DNA of 64,000 nt from Trichobilharzia regenti (GCA_944472135.2 OX235264.1:89662319-89726318), one strand, 5' to 3'. Positions 34,128 to 44,989 are shown, counted from the stretch's first letter. Notes: a model not told the origin generated them from the letters alone. Numbers and translations are program-made.

Positions 34128-35305
34128 CCTAGAATGTAAGAGCTACCTGAAATTCATAAACCCAATATGCCCATGAGACCGATATTATATATGTATAGCT
34201 CACCATATCACGAAATAACGAGATGACTGGTAGATAGATATACTTAAACCACTGTAGCTAAAAGTGGCTAAGTATAGTTTGAAGGACACATTTGAATTTG
34301 TAGACAACGTAAGATATAAGATAATCAGTGATGAAATAATGATCACTATGGATGTCACCTTCCAGTTCACTAATGTTCCTTCACTAGAGACCATCGACTT
34401 CATCTATGAATCTCTCATAGAAAATGATATGAACATACATATACCACTTCAAACACTACGGGAACTGCTACTCCATTTTACGATGAATGTGCAGTTTCAA
34501 TTTAACAACGAATTTTACCGTCAAGTGGAGGGCTCCCCTCTAGGTCCTCTCTTGGCCGATATGTTTCTGGTAAAATTAGAGAATCGTTCACTCAAGAACA
34601 TAATCAACGAAATCTCGTTCTACTGTAGATGTATGGACGACACTTTTATCTTGCACAATAATAAAATCAATGCCGAGGTCCTTCTTCAAAAGTTCAGTAT
34701 GGCTCACCCACAAATTGAGTACATATAGGAAAAGGAGAAAGACGACACCTTATCATTTCTTGATGTCCTGCTAACATAAAGACAAGATGGCAGTATCAAG
34801 AGGTGCATTTTCCGGAAAAAGTCATGGGTTGACCAATACACCCATTTTAAGTCGTTTCCTCCTCTTGCATACAAACGAAATCTTATCAGTACCTTGATAT
34901 ATCGTGCTAGAAAAATCTGCACAACAGACACTCCAGACGATGAAATAAGGAAACTTTTTATACAAGAAGGGATGCCAAGAAAAATTTGTTAAAGTCTCGA
35001 TGAGGAAAACAGATAAAAATGCATGCAAACTGTGCAGAAGAAGCACATATACATGACTTTACCGTTTAAATGAGATGCAGCAGCTTAGTTACTGGAATCA
35101 AAACTTCGAAAAATAGTAGCTAAAACATTCTTTGCCGCAATATTGTGTTTAACTTTCACCACTCATTGTATAATTCCAACGCAGGTGAAGGATAAGCTAC
35201 AGAGTCTGGTTACTTCAATGTGCATTTATAAATTGAACTGTTCGTGTGGAGACAGTTACATAGGTAGAACGACTCAGCAAGCCCATCGTCACCTTCTGGA
35301 GCATT

Positions 35306-35817
35306 GTCCAATGTCAAGTTAATTGGTGAAAGATGACTAGCAGTAGAATCCAGGATGCGCATTTCGTCCTATCTGGGACTCGTCAGCTAACCATACGTAC
35401 CTGCATTCCTCAGTGAGTGATGATATTCCCACCACGGCTTGGACCCAGTGATCATAGTTTCCAACGCCAAAGCGTTATCCACTAGACCATTTGGGCCACG
35501 AGAGCCACCTCTTGTGCAACGTGTCATATTAGTTTAATTGAATTTTAGACTTTCCCGTCGATTGATTGGACCGAAGTGCTCGGTGTCAGGTTGACATGTC
35601 AGCTTCTTGTTCAGATGCTTCGACAATGCCTGGGCATGTAATTAGAAGTTAATTGGTGGATTCCACTGCTAGTCATCATCCACCAATTAACTTCTAATTA
35701 CATGCCCAGGCATTGTCGAAGCATCTGAACAAGAAGCCGACATGTCAACCTGAAACCAAGCACTTTGGTTCAATCAATCGACGGGAAAGTCTAAAATTCA
35801 ATTAAATCGTCCAATGT
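35306..35817 (-). mobile_element. foldback SM-alpha-like hammerhead SINE inserted in the PLE, 9-bp TSD
   Basis: The 494-bp insert (35315-35808) lies between GTCCAATGT repeats (35306-35314, 35809-35817). Content on the plus strand: inverted ribozyme and tRNA-like head (35315-35535), then an inverted tail segment (35536-35660), a spacer with ATTCCACTGCTAGTC, and the same tail forward (35675-35808). The two tail arms of about 120 bp can fold back. On the minus strand the order is inverted tail, short ribozyme end, tail, tRNA head, ribozyme. The element at 42.1 kb has the same plan. Confidence 0.85.
35345..35400 (-). ncRNA. hammerhead ribozyme, core intact
   Basis: On the minus strand: CTGACGA (box 1, 35380-35386), stem II GTCC/GGAC with loop CAGATA, GAAA (box 2, 35362-35365), then stem III AUGCGCAU ending in the cleavage triplet ATC, then CTGGATTC as stem I 3' strand. 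All conserved core bases of a hammerhead are present. Stem I pairs weakly (UUAG with CUGG), and stem III is a bare 8-base palindrome. It corresponds to the published SM-alpha ribozyme type of schistosomes. Confidence 0.85.
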
Positions 35818-36450
35818 GTTTAGGTAAAGGAGTCGTGAAGTCAATCAGAGGTTCCATACTGGCACAACTAGCGGATATAGGAAACAAGATTGACAAAAAT
35901 TCAGCTTTTACAACTCCCTAGGTTGGTACGTCTTGTGTTACTAAGCCTATCTAAGGCAGTTGTCATAAAGATTTTTCAACTCAACCTCTGTGTTTAGAAA
36001 AGGTTTGTTCAATCTCTTCCCCTCCCTTGGTCTTCGCCTCCAGCCTAAAATAGTTATCTCCCCTGGTAACACTGAATAACTGTACATATTATCTTATTAT
36101 ACTTGTATTTTATTTGTAATGCTAACTGTATTATCAATATCACGCTGAGCTGTAGTTGTACATTTTACTCTCGGTTCACTAATTTATCATTATCACTTTT
36201 ATTATTATTATTACATTATCTAATCGCTATGTGAGTTATTTTCCCCTATACCCCTACTAGTATACACATTCTGCCTATATACTCACCGTTGTGTAGATTA
36301 TATAAACACTTGAATGAATTTATCCTTATTATTATTATCACCTCTATTGTTATCCATAAATTCACATCACTGAACCCTAATCCTATATGTTTCATTAACC
36401 ACAATAATTCAAATGCCTATGACTAATATTTCATAATGCAGATGTAAAGC

Positions 36451-36471
36451 CTGATGACAATTTAGCGGAAA
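36451..36471 (+). other. hammerhead-like core at the PLE 3' end
   Basis: CTGATGA (36451-36457) and GAAA (36468-36471) are separated by 10 bases that form no clear stem II. PLE terminal repeats are known to carry minimal hammerheads in many animals, so the place is suggestive, but pairing is not convincing here. Confidence 0.35.
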
Positions 36472-36501
36472 TATGTATTTGCTTAAATTGTTATATAATA
36501 T

Positions 36502-36504
<3 letters not shown>

Positions 36505-36542
<38 letters not shown>
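36505..36542. repeat. (TA)n microsatellite
   Basis: TA run immediately upstream of a plus-strand RTE fragment. TA sequence resumes after the RTE's (GACA)n tail near 37077-37091, so the RTE probably inserted into the run. Confidence 0.85.
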
Positions 36543-36546
<4 letters not shown>

Positions 36547-37090
36547 GAGGTTAGGCGTCGAGTTCTAGGTAAACAGGGGAAATCAATCGACGAAGTCGTG
36601 AAGCTACAAAGACTGAGATGGTTAGGACATGTGTTACGTATGCCAAGCCATCGCCTCCCTCGACGAGCAATGTTAGCGGATATAGGGTCAGGCTGGAAAA
36701 AAGCTAGCGGCGGTCAAACAAAAACTTGGCACCAGTCAATGAAATCCACAATAGTTGGTCTAAGCCACGTAGGAAGGTGTAGACTTCCAGGCTGGGGTCC
36801 TCGGGACGGTAAAAATCTATGGTTGGAAACAATTGGTGACATGGCTCAAAATCGTTCTCAGTGGCGCAGATGCATCCACTCCTTGTGACTTATGATCTTC
36901 AATGAAACTGCTTTGTTCTTCGTTATTACTCCTCCTTTGTCTCACCCCTCTGCTCACTGTTTCTATTATGCTTTTCTTATACTTTCTTCTCTTTCTTCGC
37001 GTGCTACACGAAGTGTGGCGACTTGAACTTCCGCACATTTGTGCAAAGTTCTATGTCGAAAACAGACAGACAGACAGATATATATATATA
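36543..37090 (+). pseudogene. RTE-like retrotransposon C-terminal part
   Basis: An open stretch at 36598-36888 codes the RT C-terminal region: KLQRLRWLGHVLRMPSHRLP, then KTWHQSMKST and WLETIGDMAQNRSQWRRC to its natural stop, a sequence conserved between copies. The 3' UTR follows with CTATGTCGAAAACAGACAG and the (GACA)n tail near 37070. Truncated upstream; no RT core. Only RTE copy on the plus strand here. Confidence 0.85.
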
Positions 37091-37109
37091 TTATATAACA
37101 CGCTATAAG

Positions 37110-37975
37110 CAAACATGGACAACAACTGGCCCACTCTACAACTCGCCAATAAGATAGATGTGTACATCAAGCTACCCTATATGGGGCATCAAAGCAGCCT
37201 GATAACTAAACAAAGACTGAACGCTGCTGTCAAAAAGACTTTTTATGCCGCTAATATCACAATTGAGAATGTTAAGCCAATATATCTATCTAAGCCCTAA
37301 AAACATGCGAAAAATGATGTCTCATCCCACTGTATTTTCCTATTTGAATGTACGTGTGGATACACATACACATAGGGAGGACTCATCGATCTCTACAAGT
37401 AAGGGCTGTCTTCACAGCATATTCCTAAATGGCTCCAGAAACAAATGCAATCTTCAGAACCTATTAACGGTGAGAACAGGAGACCTAGTTCCTCTATTGC
37501 GAAACATATTATAGAGACAGGACATAAAAGTGATGTTAACAGATCTTTTAAACCTATCTATAAAACGTGTTTGGGGCGTAGTATCCTAAAGTTTGTGGAA
37601 GCCCTAGCTAGCAATTAGAAAGTTCAAGCCACCTTTATTCGTTCAAAAACAATTCGTCATCAAATTAAAACTTTCTTGGTAAATTCTGTTTTGATACCAT
37701 AGCACATGTAATATTACCTCCGCTATTTGGTTTAGTGGTCTTCATTGTTATTCTGACCTTCAATTTGTCCTTTTGACTTGACCTAAGTCTATTTTCTCAC
37801 CTATTAACTCTTTTTTGGTTTCGTGTATATTCCTATGACAAGTCCGTGTGTGATCAGATTGTTCGAAATGTGTTGCGCAAATACATTACACGATTCAGAC
37901 AAGTTACGTCTTCTTATTGCTTTATCTAAATTCATATAGGGAAGTAATTGTTTTAAACTTACTTTACTCAAGCCT
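37110..37975 (+). pseudogene. Penelope-like element fragment (endonuclease and 3' end)
   Basis: Nearly identical to 24880-25690: QLANKIDVYIKLPYMGHQSS, FYAANITIENVKPIYL, then a frame-broken GIY-YIG region and the same 3' end (ACAAGTCCGTGTGTGATCAG). RT absent. High similarity between the two copies implies recent activity of this PLE lineage. Confidence 0.75.
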
Positions 37976-38509
37976 TAACAAAATATACTGAATAACGATT
38001 GAGAACCGAACAAGTCAGAATAAAGGATTTTCTGATGAATGATTACTTCTAAAATCTCAAGAGAAAAATCAGTTACAAAGTCGATGTCATATTCACTGAA
38101 GAGGATTATGATAGGTCACAATTCAGCTTTTTTTAAAATTTATTTTCAAAGTACTTCCTAAATGTTAATCAAAAAGCACATTTATTTTCACGCGCTTGAT
38201 GGAAAGTCACATCTATTTTATGGAAGTTATGCAAATATTATTAGGCGGCGAGAGGTCTGAACCTATGAATCACCAGGGAAAAGTCGAGTGTTCAGCCTAA
38301 CAAGCTATCGGTTTACTTGTTTAAATCGGTAAAATAGAAACTACAATGCAGAATAGAATACAACTGTCTATAAAACCTGGATCCGATCTACTCTCTAACC
38401 ATAGATCAAAATTAAAGAGATAAAGTGGATATTGTCAATATTAAAATTACAAGTTAAAAATAGTGGTAAAACCAACCAGGATAGTCTTGGGTTGACAGAC
38501 GGTTGTTAA

Positions 38510-39345
38510 TTGGAAAAGAGAAGATGTTCAGCAAAGAGACTCTTTTCGGCGAATTCATTCACATAGCTGTACAATCGAATTTATATACATAACTACTTTC
38601 GTGTGTGTGTGCGTATGTACATGAGGTTTGTGAAGTTTAGATAAGTGATCAGGTGATACATGAATAATCTAATATAGAAAAAAGGTTAATCAGACAACAA
38701 CTAAAGTAAGATTGAGTTAGAAAGTCGGACGACGTAATATAATTGACTAAAATGTTTCAACTTAGGTCAGGGTAGCAACAGGGGTAATTACAGGTAGAGA
38801 CTAAGTGGAAGTGAGGTAGAGAATAATGCCATTTAAATTAGAACTGAAATTAGAAAAATAAGTCGGATGATGTAACTAACATAAATGACTAGAAATTGAG
38901 TGTTGGTCTAGTCAGTAACAGTGGTAATCAGGTGCAGAAATTAAATCGGGTGGAGATAGAGAACAAGAAAGTTGAAAATGTAAAATATTACAATTGAGAA
39001 GACAAAATAATGCTAATGAAGAGACAGAAAAAAAAGATTAGGTAGAATTTACTTGTCGGGTAATAAGATAGATTACGTCCATTCCAAGTGTAGTGATTAA
39101 GCGAACTTCTTCTGTATGCAGAGTTCACAGCTTAGTAAGTGAATCGCCATTGCTTCTGCAATTTGAAGAAGTCTGATTCGTACACCTTTAGGAGGACTAC
39201 TTCTTATTCTGTAGACGATTTTGAAGTTTGTTTGGGGTGTAGCTTGGTGTCCGGATTCTATCAGATGTTGTAAGATGGAGCTGCGGGGACCATGTTGGTA
39301 AGTGTTTAGAGATACCTTTGGAAAGCGAACGCTGGGTACGGCGTT
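38510..39345 (-). pseudogene. PLE endonuclease C-terminal fragment with tandem 3' repeat
   Basis: On the minus strand 39080-39300 reads NTYQHGPRSSILQHLIESGH and then NFKIVYRIRSSPPKGVRIRL and IAEAMAIHLL, typical of the end of a GIY-YIG PLE protein. Downstream (lower coordinates) the 3' region holds two diverged tandem copies of about 105 bp (38724-38830 and 38860-38965). A different PLE lineage from the 24 kb and 34 kb elements. Confidence 0.55.
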
Positions 39346-39349
39346 AATT

Positions 39350-40140
39350 GAATGAGTAGTAGGTTAACAGCTTAACCCCGTAGACCAACTGACAAAACAC
39401 AGAGTTAGCCATCCCGATGTTACCGGCTCGAATGTTGCAGCTACCCAGCTTTTCCTTCTAACCTCAATCATCAACCGTTGCACAAATATCTGAATATCAA
39501 GGAGTTTAATTAGTTAAACCTCAATTACCCACACTTTCTTAATGGGATATAATGGTACTATTCAGGTGTCCAGACTGAAGCAGGCGCATTGGGATTAGTA
39601 CCTGAGACCCACTGACTGAAGAGTGAGTGCTTAAGCCGATGGGTCACATCTGTCCAAAAAGGTACTTGATGCTTAGCCATAATGATTATTTCTGACTAAC
39701 TGGAAAGTAGATAGTTCATCTTAATTAAGCACAATTTAAAAGCAACAACGCTTGATTCATTACGAAGACGGATTGACCGGAAACATCAGGGTTTATAAAA
39801 GTTATGATTATGCTAAACTTCGGAGTGAATTTATAGAAAAGAAGCTGTACACTAGTAGACTCTTTCATCATTTTCATTTAAGGCTTTGTGTCTTAGAAAA
39901 TAATAGTGATCAGTGGCGCCTACAACCATCGAATTCATTCCAACTTTAACATAAGAAAATATGACAGTCTGCATTGTAAGACAGTACGTTGCCAATTTTA
40001 ACCCATTCAATCACGAAGAATACTGAATGAGAGAAACACAGTCAGAAATATAGTGTAGAAGAACTCTAGTTGCTAGGAAAATAAAGGTAACTGTAACAAC
40101 GAAGATTATATATCCATATTAGTCGCGAATACGTTATGTC
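39350..40140. other. no gene seen
   Basis: Mixed composition, with no splice-bounded coding frame that I can support. Confidence 0.4.
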
Positions 40141-40144
40141 TAAG

Positions 40145-41160
40145 AACTGACTGACTGGTTTGAACATAGAACTTTACACCAATGTGCAGCAGTTAGAGCT
40201 GCCACTCTCCCTCCATGTAGCACACAAAGCATGAGAAGAGAGTGAAGAGAGATTCAAAAGACAGAGAGTAAACAGAGTATGAGGCAAAAAGAATAATAAC
40301 ATCGAAGAACAGTATAGTTTTATTGGGTATTATAAGTCACAAGGAGTGGATGCATCTGCGCCAGTTATTGAGAACGACTTTGAGCCATATCACCGATTGT
40401 CTCCAGCCATTGGTTTTTACTATACCAAGAACCCCCAGCCAGGAAGTCTACATCTCCCGACGCAGCTTAAACTAACTGTTGTGGATTTCATTAACTGATG
40501 AAGCCACGTTTTCGTTTGACCACCACTAGCCTTCTCTTTTCCAACCTGATCCTATGTCAGCTAGCATCGCCCATTAAGGAAGGTGATGCCTGGGCATGCG
40601 CAACACATGTCCTAATCATCTCAACCGATATAACTTCACAGCCTCGTTGATTGATTTATCCTCCTTATATAGCACTCGACGCATAACCTAAGTATTGCTC
40701 AACCTATTATACCACCTAACACGGGAGATAGAACGCAGGCACCTATGATCAAAGACAGCCAGACAGTCTTTTCACGTCTTCCATGTTTCACTCACAGCCA
40801 TAAAGAAGGATGAAGCGGACTGCTGAGCAGTACACACGCCCTTAGGTTGATAACCAGTCGGATATCAAGTCTACTAAGCCAGAGATGGCGTAAGTTGGCA
40901 AATGCTAAACTATCCTTCTACATATATGCTGAGATTTCGTCAGCGATCAGCCCGCTGACGTTGGGTGATGCAATTTCCCAAGTAAGTCAAGTGTTGATCA
41001 ACATGCTCTACCAATTCCCTCCCTACTTTTAAGCTAGAAGTAAATATAGTCCAGTTCAGTCTTGTAGCATCATCTTACTTCGATTTGATAGGAGCAAATC
41101 GAATATCAAACATTCATAGATTGCTGCTTACAAAATTGGTAGACTTTATGCCTTTTAGAA
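40145..41160 (-). pseudogene. RTE-like retrotransposon, old 5'-truncated copy
   Basis: Minus-strand copy aligned by eye to 11449-12600: the 3' end TATGTTCAAACCAGTCAGTCAG near 40155, the block ATGCATCCACTCCTTGTGAC, and upstream the region equivalent to FTYLGSTISPNG near 40960. Many indels and stops; more diverged than the other copies. Confidence 0.7.
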
Positions 41161-41164
41161 ATTA

Positions 41165-41715
41165 GTCAACCGATATTGATAAATAGGTAAACTAAACAAA
41201 CAGAAGTGTTTCCATTCATACTTAAAATCAAACAAAAAATAATAATAATAGCAAAACAATGTCCTTAAGTGAAGAAATTGCAAGTAACTATTTAAGTTAT
41301 GTAAAGGTTGAAACAATAAAAACGCTTGAATTTTTAACTGCGTCTATCTTTCTCTATCTTTTCATACTTTTTTTTCTCTCTTTGCCTCGTCATGTGCCCT
41401 CACCTATGATCTTCTGTCAATCATCATCATTTTACTATGAAATCTCATTATCTGCTGGGTTTTGTTTTTCTTTTTCAAATACTTTTTCTTTTTTTAGAAT
41501 GAATGTGAAATTGTTAAGCATCCCTCATTCAACTAACTGGTGATAAATAAGATTACAAAACAGAATTATTGACATTAAACAAAAATATAAACACATAGTG
41601 TTAAATGTTAAATGCATTTGGTAAAATAACAGCAGTTTATGACAGGTAACAGAGGAATTTGAAGGGTATGCATACACAGACTTGCTTGTTTTACACAAGC
41701 TTATCAGAGACTCCA
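41165..41715. other. no gene seen
   Basis: T-rich open stretch at 41259-41543 with hydrophobic low-complexity translation. I see no support for a gene. Confidence 0.4.
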
Positions 41716-41719
41716 GACA

Positions 41720-41966
41720 TTTTGTGAGCCAGTGGTTTAGAGGTAGAAGGTTTACTAATCACTCACATGTACACGCAGTCCGGGTTCGATTTCTGGCCAA
41801 CACCCTCCTGAACCATGCCTATTTAAACCAGCCAATACCAATCTGGAAAAGGTTGGAAAATGAGGCTTACAACTACACCCCGTAAAACACACCACCACTG
41901 TTCAAAACTTCCCAGTTTAAGCTTGAAACTCTATGGTCCATTCAGAATGCAAAGGAATAAAAAAGT
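41720..41966 (+). mobile_element. tRNA-derived SINE, class S1, diverged
   Basis: GAGCCAGTGGTTTAGAGGTAG head, B-box GGTTCGATTTCTGG, CTGGAAAAGGTTGG body, and tail CTTGAAACTCTATGGTCC with ATGCAAAGGAATAAAAAAG. Older copy by sequence divergence. Confidence 0.75.
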
Positions 41967-42282
41967 AGGCATATTACTACCTGATAATTTATTGATTGAA
42001 ATGGAATTAATTATTACTTTTTTAAACAAACACCGACTACAAAATAAGAGTCACCTATATTCTCAGTCTTCGTTGTTTTATGACTCGTAAATCTACAATA
42101 TAATATATGGAAGTCCACAAACAGACAGTATATGTTGTTGAATTGAATTTTTGATTTTCCCGTTGATTAATTGGACCAAAGTGCTCGGTCTCAGGTTGAC
42201 ATGTCGGCTTCTTGTACAGATGCTTCAACGATGTCTGAGCATTTAATTAGCATACAGTTGGTGGATGGTGGCTAGCAGTGAA

Positions 42283-42340
42283 ATCCAGGATAACGCGCAT
42301 TTCGTCCTATCTGGGACTCGTCAGCTAACCAGATGTACCT
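42283..42340 (-). ncRNA. hammerhead ribozyme, left arm
   Basis: Minus strand: CTGACGA (42318-42324), GTCC/GGAC stem II, GAAA (42300-42303), then ATGCGCGTTATC and CTGGATTTC. Core bases are intact. Stem III carries a 3-base insertion relative to the 35 kb copy, which makes a small real loop possible. Confidence 0.75.
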
Positions 42341-42654
42341 GCATTTCTCAGTGAGTGATGATGTTCCCACCGAGGCTCGAACCCAGTGCCCATAGTTTCA
42401 AACGCCAAAGCGTTATCCACTAGACCACTTGGGCGATGAGAGCCACCTCTTGTCAACCTTATGTCAACCCGAGACCGAGCAATTCGGTCCAATCAATCTA
42501 CAGGAAACTCAAAAATTCAATTAAATTAATATGACCCGTTGCATAAGATGTGGCTCTCATCGCCCAAGTGGTCTAGTGGATAACGCTTTGGCGTTTGAAA
42601 CTATGGGCGCTGGGTTCGAGCCTCGGTGGGAACATCATCACTCACTGAGAAATG

Positions 42655-42712
42655 CAGGTACATCTGGTTAGCTGACGAGCCCCAGATAGGACGAAACCCT
42701 GGATTCCACTGC
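42655..42712 (+). ncRNA. hammerhead relic, right arm
   Basis: CTGACGA (42672-42678), CCC/GG in stem II and GAAA (42693-42696), but stem III and the cleavage triplet are deleted: GAAAC is followed at once by CCTGGATTCC. This arm cannot cleave itself. Confidence 0.75.
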
Positions 42713-42749
42713 TAGCCACCATCCACCAATAGTATATGTTGTTGTTTAT

Positions 42750-43245
42750 TAGGACCTATCCCACTACTTGAATCTAGAAAAATCAATGAATAAACGTTTT
42801 AAGTCCTTCTGTATTCTACCTGCAAAGTTGTCTTTATATCTTAACACTTTAAAATTATCAAGTGTTGAATTTCAGACTCATCTTCCTAATAGAGCACTTG
42901 AATATCAACCAAAAAATCTGTTCACAATTTTTTTAACTTAACAAAAAAGCGAGAATAAGAATACTTTGATAGGAACACCCGTTTACTACATACCCTCGAA
43001 TTCTCACACTACTAACAGATCAACGAAAACGACTGCATCAATGAGACTGAGTTTTAAGCAAATTATGACATCCAATGGATGCAGAAAAGACATTTCACTC
43101 TATGACGAAACGAAAATAATGATAATGACGAATGAAATGAACAGCGATAATTGTCACTATTAGGTATTTTATGGTTCAGGGAACTAAGTGAATGAAGTTG
43201 ATTGTTTTATATGACTTAATTTTAGCCAACAGCCTCGAGTTCGAG
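42750..43245. other. no gene seen
   Basis: AT-rich, with short open stretches only. Confidence 0.4.
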
Positions 43246-43246
43246 T

Positions 43247-43436
43247 CCTTTTTTATTCCTTTGCATTCCCAGTGGAACATAGGGATTCAAGCTAGTGGCT
43301 TGGAATTTCGGTAGCAGTGGCGTTTATTTTTAGGGGATGGGGTTGCTAGCCTTATGCCCAACATTCCCTCTTTACCAGCCTTATTGCTTGCCACATGCGT
43401 GGTTGGCGAGCATTCCACCACTGTGCCACCGACGCA
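43247..43436 (-). mobile_element. tRNA-derived SINE, class S1, internal deletion
   Basis: Minus strand: GCGTCGGTGGCACAGTGGTG head, a deletion over the B-box region, AGAGGGAATGTTGGGCATAAGG body, and the tail TTGAATCCCTATGTTCCACTGGG followed by AATGCAAAGGAATAAAAAAG. Confidence 0.75.
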
Positions 43437-43439
43437 CGA

Positions 43440-44475
43440 GCTCGACTCCTGCTCCACCCAATTTAATCTGAGTCTAGATAGTATCAACAATCTTTACAAG
43501 ATAAGCGTAAATCATAATATGCTACATAATCAGTGTGTTTTATCAAACGACATGAACAGTTTAATGGATTCTTAAGTGAAAGGTAGTGAGCTCGAATCCT
43601 ATTCCGTCTTTCAGTAGACAACATTAGAGGAAATATTGTATTCTATTATTGAATTACATCCCTTTAACCAAGAGTGTGTTATTTAGGATCTATTTTTATT
43701 GTAATTAAAACCTATTTAACCAACAAATACATGAATCACTTTTGTGTGACAACTTTACAATCGATATTATTTTCTTAAAGTTTCTTCTACTAGGAATTTT
43801 CAACCTGACTGTGAATAAACAATGCAAGTTCACACCATCATTAGGAAATATATCTTCCTTATCAAAAAAAAATTATAACTAACAGTACCATATCATCAGT
43901 TGTAACACTAAGAAGTATGGAGTAAATATTTAGAATTTTCCCAATAGACAACAGAAAAATCCGCATAATTGTAATGTTTGCAGCGCTATTACTATGTAAC
44001 TGTGGAATTTTTTTAGAAACTAGCATAACATCAAACTATTTTTGATGATTAAATTTACTTGCATTCAAGTTTAAACGGAAACCAAAAATATACTAAAAAA
44101 TATATATCAAACTGGAGAATATTTGTCTATGTTCAACATTCAATAATACTAATAAAAATGCGCAACATTTATTTAATTATGCTACAGTAAAACAAAACCA
44201 ATAAAATCGGATTCATCAAAACAACACGTTGAAAGAAAGGTAAATGATATCATGGAATAATCCGCAAAAAATAAATGCAATCAACTTAAATATCTATTAT
44301 AAGATAGAAAAAAGAACACAAAAATTAAAGCAATGCCATAACACTTAAATATCCCACAAACACCAACTACTTCTTCTGAAGTAGATTTTTCACTTAATCA
44401 CCAATTCATTATAAAACCACAGACAATGACTTATAAGATGTAAACAAGAAAGGATGAAAATTTTCAAGACTTGAT
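43440..44475. other. no gene seen
   Basis: Strongly AT-rich, without recognisable features. Confidence 0.45.
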
Positions 44476-44479
44476 TTGT

Positions 44480-44985
44480 AAGGATTTTGATTTGTTTCTC
44501 TAGTTAGACCACAGATTGATATCAGTTAGCCTATGAGTCCAAAACTAGGATGACCAAACAGCTGTCCAGTACTCCATGCTGGTTTTCAATGGTTCTCTAA
44601 CTGATATCAATCCATAGTCAAACTCGAAAAACAAATCAAATCCTGAAAATGAATCTGGTACTTGCTAGTGACAGGCTACAGGATGGAGTTTCCTGGAGTT
44701 CTAGTCAGAAGTTGTGACCAGTGAGGTCCATCCAGTCAAGTTTGAAGATGGAGTTCCCACCGATGACATTGGTTGGTGGTCGCGCTAAAATCACGTATCG
44801 GTAGAAGTTAGAATTCATCGGTTGACCATTGAGTCGAGTCCCAGTAGCTGAATAGTCTACGAGCTAGCTCGCCTTGTTAGCCGAAGGTCCTGGGTTCGAA
44901 ACTCAGTGGATGAAACAGCTGTTCAGTACTCTTCGGTATTCACTGGTTCTCTAAATAATATCAACCCACGGTCTAACTACAAGAA
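44480..44985 (+). mobile_element. two H-family hammerhead SINE copies in tandem, same orientation
   Basis: First copy is a 3' half (44520-44650: ATGAGTCCAAAACTAGGATGACCAAACAGCTGTCCAG). The second (44660-44985) has the 5' part with a broken CTAGTGACAGGCTAC segment, the tRNA-like head with B-box GGTTCGAAACTC, and only the ribozyme's 3' end (GAAACAGCTGTTCAGTAC); its box 1 and stem II are deleted. Subfamily with GATATCAATCC at the 3' end. This head-to-tail arrangement contrasts with the inverted dimers. Confidence 0.65.
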
Positions 44986-44989
44986 TGAA

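Larger units (their letters stand above)
34140..36485 (+). pseudogene. Penelope-like element with RT and GIY-YIG remains, interrupted
   Basis: RT: an open stretch at 34264-34728 includes ITMDVTFQFTNVPSLETI, FYRQVEGSPLGPLLADMFL (primer-grip and palm of PLE RTs) and CMDDTFIL, where the family usually has Y-x-D-D; both aspartates survive but the aromatic residue is Cys. A stop follows, then a frame with DTLSFLDVL and YKRNLISTLIYRARKICT near 34740-34930. Endonuclease: CIYKLNCSCGDSYIGRTTQ near 35220-35280 with the GIY-like and YIG motifs present. The 3' part resumes at 35818 after a 494-bp foldback insert. PLEs prime from DNA ends or nicks. Stops make this copy inactive. 4389-5130 is a second copy. 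Confidence 0.85.
42127..42744 (+). mobile_element. foldback SM-alpha-like hammerhead SINE dimer, 14-bp TSD
   Basis: The 590-bp unit (42141-42730) lies between AGTATATGTTGTTG repeats (42127-42140, 42731-42744). Order on the plus strand: inverted tail (42141-42265), inverted ribozyme and tRNA-like head (42266-42463), part of a forward tail (42464-42525), forward tRNA-like head (TGGTCTAGTGGATAACGC, B-box GGTTCGAGCCTC) and forward ribozyme end (42526-42730). It is a head-to-head dimer that integrated as one piece. Confidence 0.9.

Noticed and set aside
36451..36471. A confident PLE hammerhead call
   Set aside because: Boxes are present, but I could not pair stem II or stem I, so it is kept only as a suggestion.
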